Below, piece after piece: positions 1-9,078 of a stretch of DNA of 51,082 bases. Below the pieces are notes generated by a model. It made no database searches. It was not told the DNA's origin and worked only from the letters and a program-made list of their open reading frames with translations. Source of the DNA: Candidatus Omnitrophota bacterium (lineage in GTDB: Bacteria > Omnitrophota > Gorgyraeia > Zapsychrales > Fredricksoniimonadaceae); contig JACQCF010000028.1 of NCBI GenBank assembly GCA_016201795.1, positions 1 through 51,082 of the forward strand, written 5' to 3'. Position 1 is the first letter of the stretch; each line of letters opens with the position of its first letter. A program made the translations under genes and the position numbers.

Positions 1-3000
1 GATGTCCTATTCGCAGTCAGCCTGGTTGGCGTTGTTGGTTTGCTGGCAGCGCTTGCACTCAAGGGATCGCTGATCGTGACGTGGCTGATACATTTGTTTC
101 TGGCCCACCCGGCAGGTGCTTCGATCATGGCCGCGATGCCGCTGGTGGCGATGGCGGGTATGGATGCCGAGCGATTCTTTAACGAAGGCTATTGGATTGA
201 TTTTAAGACGGAAGAGTCGGCAACTCTGGTGACCGTTCATCATGTGGATCGTAGCAAATTTAGAGATAACCAAACCATGGGCGGGTTTGTGATGGATAAG
301 CTTGATCGCCATACCATTGGCCTTGGTTATCTTCGTCCCCATCTTCCTCGAGGAGGTTATGGATATGGCAGAACCTTTATCGCCTTGGCGCTTTTGATGC
401 TTTACGGCACGGCAAAGCAGCCGAAGAAGTTTAGGCACTTGATTACTCAGCCCGGTGTGGCGAAAAGTTTAAGTCAACTCACTGGATTTTCAGTAGTGTC
501 AAAACCATTTTTTATTACGACTTACGCGGGTGAGGTGAAAGCCAAAGTAGAGTTGGAAGGGTCGGTGCCTCAAGTTGATCGGGCTTTGGTTGATTCATGG
601 CGCCGACGTAATAACGAAAATCGTCGTAAAGCGATGGAGGGCTTACAGCAAGCAGCGGGCTCTTCGGCTCGCGTCTGGAGGAGTAGATCAGGGCTGCTCT
701 GGATGATACCGGCAAGTTTCATCATGGGCTGCGAGGCGCGTGCTCAGGAGATGTTTTATGGGCGCCTGAGTGATAGCCACGTGCCGGCAATTTTGCACGG
801 CGATTATGTGGACGTGTTCCCCCCATTTATGCGTAGGGAAGATAATGATACGGCCATTCAACAGATTCTCAAATTGAACGAAACCCAACGCATTCAAGTG
901 ATTACCATTTTATCGCAGTGGGTTAAAAACCGTCATATTCATAAAGATATTGCTGCACAAAGCGTTGAACTTTTGGGCCGCTTGGCCGCAGCCTCCGATG
1001 AATTAGTGCCGCTGATTTTACCGGCGATGATGGAGGCGCTCAATCATCCGTCGGTGAAAGTGCGTGAAGCGGCTCAGATTCCTTATCGAACTGGAATTTT
1101 TATCCAACCACGACATTATGCGCGATTGTATGAAGCGTTCCAGGAACGTCTTTATGATCCCGCCATGCGCAGAGACGTCCTTTTGGTCTTGCCGGGTGAG
1201 CGCGTGACCATCAACGATATTGAGTCGATGATCATCACACAATACGAGACCGCCATCACGTTTTTGCCGCGGACCGAGAAGGAATTTGGGCGCGTCATTC
1301 AAAAACCCGGCGATTTTGTCTTAAGCAGGGTCAACGGGGAAATCACGCTGGCGCTGTTTGATCGCACGGGAGTGTTGGAAAGGGCGGTTGGCCCTCAGGC
1401 CGTCAGCCAGATTTTAATCGCGAAAGGTGTTATCGGCGCAGACGGCCTCGTCGTATTTACGCGCGGCAATGCCAATTCTGTGACAGGGTTGATTCCGTAT
1501 TTGTATACTTGGCATACCCATCCGCCGGACGCACCCAAGGCGTCGGATCCTTCCCAAGCGCCGGGCGATCTGGCCACGGCGACCGTGCAGGCCATCAATC
1601 CGTTTAGCCCCCAAGCGCAGAAGGAAACGATCGTAAGGCCAATGAAATATCGTGCTCCAAGTGGGGCGGAGGGGGGAAGCGCTCCCGCGTCTGCCCAGCT
1701 TCCGTTGACCCCAGCCGTCGCGCCAGTGGCACCAGCCTCGTCGACAGAATCTGCCGTCCGACCACATCGGAAATTCAATATCCAATTTACTTCAGTTGAA
1801 GCCGCCATAAAGTCAGCGCTCGAAAATATTGTTCAGGATGAAGCCGCTATTCGCGTCAGGAAAGGCTTTGAACTCCTTCAGCATTATTATCCAAGCCATG
1901 CCGAGATATTATCGAATTATCTTGGGATTAATCAACCGCAGGGCGATTGGAGTTGTCAGGCCATCGCTACTCAATTAAAAATTACCCGCGCTGAGGTGAC
2001 CATACGCAAAGACCATGCGCTGGCAATGATGCAAAAACCGGAGATCTTTGCCATGCTCGAAGCCATGCGCGCGATCCCGCAACGTGTCCGGATGCGGTTT
2101 GAAGCGATGGGCCTGTCCGTTCGTGATCTTGCCAAGGCCCAGAACCAGATGACCATCCACGGTTTCACAATTATGATACGTAATGTCCTGGAAGGCGACG
2201 CAGGGTATAGACGCATCAAAATCGTCGATGTTTTAGCGAATGTGCTTAAGACCAATGTGACATGGTTGGTCTTCGGACAGGGGGCGCCGGATCCGGTTAG
2301 CCGTGAAGAAAATGGTGAAACGTTCGCGGCCAGGTTACAGCGCTTGCGTGAACATGAAGGTTTATCCAAGGCAAAACTTGGGAAAGTAATCGGTAAGATG
2401 TCGAACTCCATTAAAACATTTGAAAGTGGCAATAAAAAACCAAATCTTATGAGTTTAATATTCCTGTCTTGGGCGTTGGATAGGCCTGTCGGCTACCTTG
2501 TTGCGGGTGAAATAACGCCTGCTTCACCTCTGCATACTTGGGCACTTCCTGAAGTTCCGGTACCGGCAAGGCCGTTAACGGTTATCTCTCAGGAAAAATC
2601 ACAGGCCCCAGCGGCCTCTACTGTAGAAAAGACTCCACCACCACCGGTTCAGGCCGGTGACAAGACATTAGCGCAGCTAGTTCGTGAATTGTTGGATTTG
2701 ACTTATCAACCAGAGTTCATTCGTGGAGTTAACACGTCGTCTTTAAACGTTTTGACGAGACAATTATTAGGTTTACAGGGCGTCTTAGATGCGACAGAGG
2801 TGAGATGTGCTGTTGAAAAAATCAAAGGCCATCCGGTCTTTAAAAATGAAGAGGCGCAGGCATTAATCAATCAAATCCTTTCTGCTAGACCCGTATCAGC
2901 TGCGCCCGGCGTTGCCCAACCACCGGTACAAACAAAACTCGCCCCGTATAAGCCGCAAAGCGGCTCTAAGGGGCCCGCGCCGGTTAAGTTAGCGCCAGCC

Positions 3001-4248
3001 AAAGCAGCAACCGTTTCGGCAACTGCTCAGAAACCGCCGGTTGACATAGCGGCGCCGTCTGTTGATGTGTTGTCAGCCCTTTTCCTCGCGGCAACGAAAG
3101 ATAGGCGACAGGCCCAAGCGTTATTCGGCGCGACTTCGGCTGAGGTCAGCCAGGCGAATTTTTCGCCGGAACTTTTACATCTGTCGCCCCGTAAGCTGGC
3201 TGCTCAAAATCCGACAGCGGCCTTTTATATGGCCCGTTATTTTATCATCAAGGAGGGAGATGTGGGTCAGGCCGACCTTTACCTTGCCGCCATTCCTGAT
3301 AAAGCGATCACGGCGGATTCTGAGATTATTCAGCGTTGGATCAAAGACATCAAGGCATTGAGGAATGACCGCCAGGAGACGGCAGTCTATATCTTGACGG
3401 AGGTTGAGAATCCTTCTTTGTGGTTGAGCTTCTTATCATCAGAGATGGCGGAAAAGCTGGGCAATTACCTGGAGGAAAAGGAATATACCGATGATCGTAT
3501 CACTGAAATCTTGTTTATTCTGGAAGCGAAAAGGAAAACAGCCGAAGCACAGGAGGAGTCCATCGATGAAAGGAAGAAGGAGGTTGCTGCCGGGCAAGGG
3601 CAGGAGGGAATGGATGCAAATGAAGTAGAGGAAGAAGAAAAGCCTTTGCCTCGACGAGTGCAGGAGGGCGAGGCCGAGGATTCAGACTTTAAGGCAGCCC
3701 GTGTCATGCTTAAGGTATACATCAATAAGCAGGCGGGGCGGTTGGCGAAGGAGTGGAATGTTTCAGCAAATGAGTTGGAGGCGATTGCCCGGTCAATGCT
3801 CAAGGAGCTTTTGGTGAAAGAATGGTTGCTGCCCAAGGCTGATAGAAAAATAGGCAGGGTTGCCCGGCAGATTAATGAGATTATGCAAGAGCTTGCTCAG
3901 CGGCGGAAGGGGCAATCCGGGGTCGCTCCCTCGGTTGGTACGGCGGCAGGATCAGAAGAAAACTTACAGGAGGAAATCAACAAGTTTATAAAGGAGCAAT
4001 TGCCATCAGAGACCTTTGAAATCGAGGAGGATGGGTCGCGGAAAATCATTATTACCGCTGAGGAATTTGCGCAAGCCATGGGCAAACCCAAAGAAATGGC
4101 CCGGGAAATTTCCACTGCCTTTGGAGAGAGCGTGACAATCACGTGGCCTCGTAGCGGGGATAAGGTTAAATTCACCTGGTTAATGAAAGATCGTTTTCCA
4201 TCCGACGAGAAAGGAGGTGCACAGGCATCAGGAGCAGTAGTTTTTTAA
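1..4248 (+). CDS. Large mosaic protein, 5' truncated by the window edge (N-terminal hydrophobic segment, HEAT-like helices, JAMM-like HTHP motif, sigma-70 region-4-like HTH, two XRE-like HTHs, charged C-terminus)
   Basis: Frame open from base 1 (DVLFAVSLVGVVGLLAALALKG...); the track start at 40 is a TTG. Motifs: YTWHTHPPDAPKASDPSQAPGD; EILSNYLGI..WSCQAIATQLKITRAEVTIRKDHAL; TFAARLQRLREHEGLSKAKLGKVIGKMSNSIKTFESGNKKPN. Confidence 0.8.
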   Translation, partial: DVLFAVSLVGVVGLLAALALKGSLIVTWLIHLFLAHPAGASIMAAMPLVAMAGMDAERFFNEGYWIDFKTEESATLVTVHHVDRSKFRDNQTMGGFVMDKLDRHTIGLGYLRPHLPRGGYGYGRTFIALALLMLYGTAKQPKKFRHLITQPGVAKSLSQLTGFSVVSKPFFITTYAGEVKAKVELEGSVPQVDRALVDSWRRRNNENRRKAMEGLQQAAGSSARVWRSRSGLLWMIPASFIMGCEARAQEMFYGRLSDSHVPAILHGDYVDVFPPFMRREDNDTAIQQILKLNETQRIQVITILSQWVKNRHIHKDIAAQSVELLGRLAAASDELVPLILPAMMEALNHPSVKVREAAQIPYRTGIFIQPRHYARLYEAFQERLYDPAMRRDVLLVLPGERVTINDIESMIITQYETAITFLPRTEKEFGRVIQKPGDFVLSRVNGEITLALFDRTGVLERAVGPQAVSQILIAKGVIGADGLVVFTRGNANSVTGLIPYLYTWHTHPPDAPKASDPSQAPGDLATATVQAINPFSPQAQKETIVRPMKYRAPSGAEGGSAPASAQLPLTPAVAPVAPASSTESAVRPHRKFNIQFTSVEAAIKSALENIVQDEAAIRVRKGFELLQHYYPSHAEILSNYLGINQPQGDWSCQAIATQLKITRAEVTIRKDHALAMMQKPEIFAMLEAMRAIPQRVRMRFEAMGLSVRDLAKAQNQMTIHGFTIMIRNVLEGDAGYRRIKIVDVLANVLKTNVTWLVFGQGAPDPVSREENGETFAARLQRLREHEGLSKAKLGKVIGKMSNSIKTFESGNKKPNLMSLIFLSWALDRPVGYLVAGEITPASPLHTWALPEVPVPARPLTVISQEKSQAPAASTVEKTPPPPVQAGDKTLAQLVRELLDLTYQPEFIRGVNTSSLNVLTRQLLGLQGVLDATEVRCAVEKIKGHPVFKNEEAQALINQILSARPVSAAPGVAQPPVQTKLAPYKPQSGSKGPAPVKLAPAKAATVSATAQKPPVDIAAPSVDVLSALFLAATKDRRQAQALFGATSAEVSQANFSPELLHLSPRKLAAQNPTAAFYMARYFIIKEGDVGQADLYLAAIPDKAITADSEIIQRWIKDIKALRNDRQETAVYILTEVENPSLWLSFLSSEMAEKLGNYLEEKEYTDDRITEILFILEAKRKTAEAQEESIDERKKEVAAGQGQEGMDANEVEEEEKPLPRRVQEGEAEDSDFKAARVMLKVYINKQAGRLAKEWNVSANELEAIARSMLKELLVKEWLLPKADRKIGRVARQINEIMQELAQRRKGQSGVAPSVGTAAGSEENLQEEINKFIKEQLPSETFEIEEDGSRKIIITAEEFAQAMGKPKEMAREISTAFGESVTITWPRSGDKVKFTWLMKDRFPSDEKGGAQASGAVVF

Positions 4249-4296
4249 TTCATTTTAATGTTAAGAGTGAAGCATATTCAAAGAAAGGAGTAGACC

Positions 4297-4653
4297 ATGG
4301 ACGAACGCAGGCAAATCCCACGATGGGAAATTAAGCAGCCGGCCAAAGTAAAAATTGGCCCAGAAGGGGAGTTTGTGGACTGTGTCATTGAGGATTTAAA
4401 TCTTAAAGGTTTATGCATGTCCGTTTCCACGCAATTACCAGAGAATGATCCTCTCAAGATGGTTTTGGAGCTTCCGGGGTATTTGCATCTGGATGTGGGG
4501 GCGCATATTCCCTGGGTCCGGCAAGCGGAGGGTCGTTATATCTATGGAATGTCTTTTAGCACGATCATGGATGAATCTAAGGAAAAGATTTATAAATATT
4601 TATCCAAGAATTTTCCCGGCGAATTTCGCAGGAAGTGGTGGTCGGATAAATAA
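4297..4653 (+). CDS. PilZ domain protein
   Basis: ERRQIPRWEIKQPAKVKI...CVIEDLNLKGLCMSV...GMSFSTI pattern typical of PilZ; SD aaaggag upstream. Confidence 0.85.
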   Translation: MDERRQIPRWEIKQPAKVKIGPEGEFVDCVIEDLNLKGLCMSVSTQLPENDPLKMVLELPGYLHLDVGAHIPWVRQAEGRYIYGMSFSTIMDESKEKIYKYLSKNFPGEFRRKWWSDK

Positions 4654-4667
4654 AAAAGGAGAATGCC

Positions 4668-4859
4668 ATGCAACACATCACATTAGCCCAATATCATAAT
4701 CGCCTGCCATGCGATTGGCAGGCCGTGACACAAGAGCCCCTGGAGTTGGTTTTGCCCGTAGAGCGGTACAACCAGCTCAAAGACGTCATCAGGGTTCTTT
4801 TTGATGAGAATTCCGTCAAGCTCATCCGACGTTTTCATCGCCGGATGCGGCGCAAATAG
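4668..4859 (+). CDS. Small hypothetical protein (63 aa)
   Basis: ORF with SD aaaggag 5' of ATG, follows the PilZ gene. Confidence 0.6.
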   Translation: MQHITLAQYHNRLPCDWQAVTQEPLELVLPVERYNQLKDVIRVLFDENSVKLIRRFHRRMRRK

Positions 4860-4928
4860 GTTTATACTTGGTTTTGGTGTTTTGGATCAAGGCGTAGCTT
4901 AAGAAGTTACCCCGTTAGGCTGAAAAGA

Positions 4929-4957
4929 TTGACACTGGCTAGGGGGAATGTTATACT
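4929..4957 (+). promoter_or_regulatory. Sigma70-type promoter TTGACA-17 nt-TATACT upstream of the coiled-coil gene
   Basis: ttgaca 4929-4934, 17-nt spacer, tatact 4952-4957. Confidence 0.75.
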
Positions 4958-5044
4958 TTCTTCGTTTTTATTCTATTCTTACATCATCTCGTGGATTTTC
5001 TCCCGGAGATTATCGTCACTCTATATTAATTAAGGAGTTTTGTT

Positions 5045-6274
5045 ATGAAAAGAATGAATTTGATTTTACTTATTATTTTAACAGGCGCACCCCTGACGGC
5101 GCTGGCGGCCCAGGGCGTTGTGACCCCGCCGGTTTTTGTTTTTACCCAAACCAGCGGTTTGGGTAAAGACGAAACGCAGTTAAAAAATGACGTGCTTAAT
5201 CAAGAGCGCGCCAACCGCGATGCGGAAATTGAGGCCAGGAATTTAGCCGAAGAAAACGTCAAGATCATAGACACCTTTGCCAACTATGAGAACTTCCGTC
5301 AATTAAAAACGGTTTTATTGAATTACGGCCGTAAGCTGGATGAACGTAATCGCAAGCTCATGGCGCGCAATGAAGAAACCATCGTTTTAAGAAACCGCAT
5401 TGAAAAACTCGAGCACCTTTTTGATGCAGTTATTAAACTTAACAGCGACGTGGAAGTCATCAAGGTCGCCTCGGGCATCGCGGCGTCGCAGGATCAAAAA
5501 AATTTTTTGATTTTCAAAAACAGGTCTCTGGTTGAGAAATATAAGCAGCTTTTGGATTTTAAAGCTCAGCTGGCGCGTACGAAAGAAGAGCTGCAGAAGG
5601 CCCAGCATCGTTATCAAGCATTGCTGGCGCAGAATAACGCCGTGCAGCCACCATCGCAAGAATTATCTAAAATCAATGACCATTTAAAATCTCAAACAGC
5701 ATACCTGGAACAATACCAGATGTCTTTGCAGGACAAAGACAGCCGCATCGGCGCTCTTAACACTACCGTCAAGCATTTAACCGCACAAGTGGCCAATTTA
5801 GAGCAACAGCTTCAAGGGCAAAAATATCAGTCCGCGCAGTTATCCGCCATGCTGGATGTGTATCAGCAAAGAATCAGCAACAAAAATGCCGATGATCAAG
5901 AGTCGGCCGCTCTTCAAGAGAGGCTGACGGTGGCTGAAGCAAAACTCAAAGTTTCCGTTGATCAAAGCGAGCTTAAGAACACTAAAGAACTTCTGAAAGC
6001 CTCCAGCGTTGAGGTGTCCTCCCTGAGGAATTCTTTGAAAGAGAAAGATGATCAAATTCAACGGTTGAAAAAACAGAGCACACACGACGATAGCCCGCAG
6101 AGGATGAATATATCCAGAGCAAGATTCAAAAACCTCCTAGAAGACTTGTATTTTAAAGACAAACAAATTGAGCGTTTGAAAAAGCAGATGGCCCAAAAAG
6201 ACCGGACGCTGGTGATAGCCCAACGGCAGCTTAAAGCGATCAAAGAACAGCTCAATCAAACCACCCTTCCATAG
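5045..6274 (+). CDS. Secreted/periplasmic coiled-coil protein
   Basis: Signal peptide MKRMNLILLIILTGAPLTALA; long heptad-rich K/E/Q/L sequence. Confidence 0.8.
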   Translation: MKRMNLILLIILTGAPLTALAAQGVVTPPVFVFTQTSGLGKDETQLKNDVLNQERANRDAEIEARNLAEENVKIIDTFANYENFRQLKTVLLNYGRKLDERNRKLMARNEETIVLRNRIEKLEHLFDAVIKLNSDVEVIKVASGIAASQDQKNFLIFKNRSLVEKYKQLLDFKAQLARTKEELQKAQHRYQALLAQNNAVQPPSQELSKINDHLKSQTAYLEQYQMSLQDKDSRIGALNTTVKHLTAQVANLEQQLQGQKYQSAQLSAMLDVYQQRISNKNADDQESAALQERLTVAEAKLKVSVDQSELKNTKELLKASSVEVSSLRNSLKEKDDQIQRLKKQSTHDDSPQRMNISRARFKNLLEDLYFKDKQIERLKKQMAQKDRTLVIAQRQLKAIKEQLNQTTLP

Positions 6275-6797
6275 GATTTTCTTTATCCAGGTGCCATTGT
6301 CGGGGATTTTCATTGATATATTGACGGACGGCATATAGGGATTCTTCATTACGGATGATGTGCTCGTAATAATTGCGTTGCCATAATTTCACACCGGGTG
6401 TGTTACGTATTTTATTAATCAATTTGGTTGTTTTATATTTAAAATATGCGATTATTTTACCCAAGGTAATTGTCCGTAGGGGCGGGGTTCCCCCGCCCAT
6501 TGCCATAGGGCCGGGTGACCCGGCCCCTACGGCGGAATTATCAATAACAATAATTCCATGCACATGATTTGGCATAACCACGAACGCATCAATATCTATC
6601 GGGTAATGAATGGGTAATTCCTTCCATATTGATTCCACCATACGTCCGGCATCATTCAATAATATTTGACCGTTCATAATTTCCCCCAATAATGGGATAC
6701 GATCTTTAACACAAACGGTCACAAAATAATATCCATTTTGGCTATAATCCCAATCTTGCAATCGTAGGTTTTTACGACGACGCATATTATTTCTCAT
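6252..6797 (-). mobile_element. REP-associated tyrosine transposase (RAYT, IS200-like Y1_Tnp)
   Basis: RRKNLRLQDWDYSQNGYYFVTVCVKDR...DAFVVMPNHVHGIIVI (HUH motif) and candidate catalytic Tyr in RNEESLYAVRQYINENP; start likely at the internal MRRRKN. Confidence 0.9.
6474..6532. repeat. GTAGGGGC-type palindromic (REP-like) element inside the RAYT ORF
   Basis: ccgtagggg...cccctacgg terminal inverted repeat; inner hairpins ggcggggttcccccgcc and gggccgggtgacccggccc. Confidence 0.9.
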
Positions 6798-8320
6798 TAT
6801 CCCATCCGATCCAATGCGCGGTAGCTGATGGCCTCGGCGATGTGAGCGGTTTGGATCTCTTGGTATCCGGCCAAATCCGCGATGGTGCGGGCTGTTTTAA
6901 GAATTTTGTCGTGACCCCGCGCTGAGAACCCCAGCGTTTCAATAGCCTTCTTTAAAAGTTCTTCTGCCCGGGCATTAAGATTACAGAATTCTTTAAGTTG
7001 GCTGCTTGTCATTTGCGCGTTGGTATGGACAGAGCCTTTGAAACGCCGGTGCTGAAACTCTCGGGCAGCGACGGTGCGCTTTTTGATATCCAAAGAACTT
7101 TCCATCGGCAGGTGGGTAAGAAGCTCACGGGCTTTAAGCGACGGCACCTGCAGGTGAATGTCGATGCGGTCTAACAAAGGGCCTGAGATTTTGGCTAAAT
7201 ACCGTTGAATATCAAGGGCGGAACACTGGCAGGGTTTTTGGGCGCTCATCAGCCATCCGCACGGGCAGGGGTTCATGGCCGCCACCAGCATAAAGCCGGC
7301 GGGAAAACGCAACGACCGATGGGCGCGTGCCACCGTCACACAAAGGTCTTCCATGGGCTGACGCAGCACTTCCAGTACATGGCGGGAGAACTCTCCTAGC
7401 TCATCCAAAAACAGCACGCCGTTATGCGCCAAGGTGACCTCACCGGGTTTAGGATTAGATCCACCGCCGACCAGGGCAATATTCGAGGCGGTATGATGCG
7501 GCGAGCGAAACGGGCGGGCGGTGACGATACCGGTTTGATTTTTGATAAGCCCCATCACCGAATGGATTTTGGTAGTTTCCAGCGCTTCCGTTAAAGTCAT
7601 GTCCGGCAAAATCGTTGGCAGGCGTTTGGCCAGCATGGTTTTGCCGCTTCCCGGCGGGCCGATCATGAGCACATTATGTCCGCCAGCTGCGGCAATCTCG
7701 AGGCCTCGTTTGACATGGATTTGTCCTTTGACATCCGCAAAGTCCATGCTGTAGCGGCGGTTTCCAGTCAGCAAAGAAGCGCTGTTGGAAGCCGTTGGTT
7801 TGATGCTCTCTGGAACACAGAGGAAATGAACAACTTCTTTGAGGTTTTGGACGGGATAGACATTCACACTGTTGGCTAAAGCTGCTTCTTGGGCATTCTC
7901 CGTCGGTACAATCAACCCTTGAAAAATTTTAGGATCACAAGCCAAGGCGATGGGTAAGGCGCCGTTAATTGGCCGGATATGCCCGTCTAAGGCCAGCTCT
8001 CCTAGAAAAGCATAAGCGCAAAGCGCTTGGGCAGGAATTTGGTTATCACAACCTAAGACGCTTAAGGCAATGGCCAAATCAAAGGCCGGCCCTTCTTTTT
8101 TGATATCTGCCGGCGCTAAATTGATGGTGATACGCCCGCCCGGGAAGGTGAAACCACTGTTTTTGATAGCCAGCCTCACCCGTTCACGGCTTTCTTTGAC
8201 CGCATTATCGGGTAGACCCACGATGGTCATCATGGGAAGGCCGCTGGTGATATCCGCTTCAATGATCAGCGGATAAGCCTCCAGTCCACTCAAGGCAAAA
8301 CTAACAGCTTTGGCGAGCAT
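6797..8320 (-). CDS. comM: YifB/ComM family Mg chelatase-like AAA ATPase
   Basis: Starts MLAKAVSFALSGLEAYPLIIEADITSGLPMMTIVGLPDNAVKESRERVR; Walker A GPPGSGKTMLAKRLP; NPCPCG. ORF opens to 8485, but the homology start is the ATG at 8320. Confidence 0.95.
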   Translation of the reverse strand: MLAKAVSFALSGLEAYPLIIEADITSGLPMMTIVGLPDNAVKESRERVRLAIKNSGFTFPGGRITINLAPADIKKEGPAFDLAIALSVLGCDNQIPAQALCAYAFLGELALDGHIRPINGALPIALACDPKIFQGLIVPTENAQEAALANSVNVYPVQNLKEVVHFLCVPESIKPTASNSASLLTGNRRYSMDFADVKGQIHVKRGLEIAAAGGHNVLMIGPPGSGKTMLAKRLPTILPDMTLTEALETTKIHSVMGLIKNQTGIVTARPFRSPHHTASNIALVGGGSNPKPGEVTLAHNGVLFLDELGEFSRHVLEVLRQPMEDLCVTVARAHRSLRFPAGFMLVAAMNPCPCGWLMSAQKPCQCSALDIQRYLAKISGPLLDRIDIHLQVPSLKARELLTHLPMESSLDIKKRTVAAREFQHRRFKGSVHTNAQMTSSQLKEFCNLNARAEELLKKAIETLGFSARGHDKILKTARTIADLAGYQEIQTAHIAEAISYRALDRMG

Positions 8321-8383
8321 ACGAGAATTAAAATATGGGGAAGTTAGAGGTAAATTTTGCTGCTCTCTTGGGGAGAGAAAGTC

Positions 8384-8439
8384 CGCCAAAATGACTTTGT
8401 CATTTTGGCGAGATTTCACCAAGCCAACAGCTTGGTGAA
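8384..8439. repeat. Two adjacent perfect hairpins upstream of comM
   Basis: cgccaaaatgac-ttt-gtcattttggcg (8384-8410) and ttcaccaagc-caaca-gcttggtgaa (8415-8439). Confidence 0.85.
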
Positions 8440-8514
8440 CAATCCTTGCTTTTTGGGGGAGCAAAGATATAATGAAGGCTAACATATTTGGCCTTTTTCG
8501 TCAACATTATTAAG

Positions 8515-8976
8515 ATGACCGACCATCTGCGACATTCCTTCTGGCTGGAAATTTGGCACAATCGTATTTTTTTAGTCACCTTGGTGGTTTGGTTTTTAGC
8601 TCAGACAACCAAGGTGATTGTTGGTTTTTTTCAGGAAAAACGGTTTAATTTCCGTTGGCTTATCGGCACCGGGGGCATGCCCTCCAGTCATGCGGCCGGC
8701 GTCACCTCCCTGGCAACCGCGGTTGGCTTGGAGTACGGTTTTAGTTCAGTATTTTTTGCCATGGCCGCTTCATTTGCTATGGTCACCATGTTCGATGCCC
8801 AGGGCGTACGCCGCGCCACCGGGCAGCAGGCGGGCATCCTTAATAAAATGATGGAGGACATTTACTGGAAAGGCCAAATCGAAGAGCGCCGGCTTAAGGA
8901 ACTCATCGGCCATACGCCGATTCAGGTACTGGCCGGGTTTTTATTTGGAATTTTTTGGACATTAATATTGTATTGA
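8515..8976 (+). CDS. DUF212/divergent PAP2 family membrane protein
   Basis: GTGGMPSSHAAGVTSLATAVGLEYG...FDAQGVRRATGQQAGILNKM; ATG at 8515 preferred over the TTG at 8488. Confidence 0.9.
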   Translation: MTDHLRHSFWLEIWHNRIFLVTLVVWFLAQTTKVIVGFFQEKRFNFRWLIGTGGMPSSHAAGVTSLATAVGLEYGFSSVFFAMAASFAMVTMFDAQGVRRATGQQAGILNKMMEDIYWKGQIEERRLKELIGHTPIQVLAGFLFGIFWTLILY

Positions 8977-8989
8977 GGTGTGATTATGC

Positions 8990-9052
8990 CCCTCGTCCCG
9001 AGCACATTGATGAAATTTTGATTGGCGAGGGACTCGGGACTATGGTGAGGAG
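8990..9052. repeat. Imperfect palindromic repeat between the DUF212 and Ldt genes
   Basis: cctcgtcccgag ... gagggactcgggac inverted arms; related to the element at 9911. Confidence 0.55.
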
Positions 9053-9078
9053 CAGTATAAATCTTGAGGTGACGAACC

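Noticed and set aside
1395-2432. Antisense ORFs (1395-1808, 1414-1785, 1971-2432 and similar) opposite the large ORF
   Set aside because: Overlap a long ORF with recognisable domains, no SD, composition consistent with reverse-frame artefacts.
4880-4945. ccccgttaggc...ggctagggg as an inverted repeat before the coiled-coil gene
   Set aside because: Arms are poorly matched; the promoter explains the region better.
8321-8485. 55-residue N-terminal extension of ComM
   Set aside because: Made of hairpin repeat sequence; homology begins at MLAKAVSFALSG.
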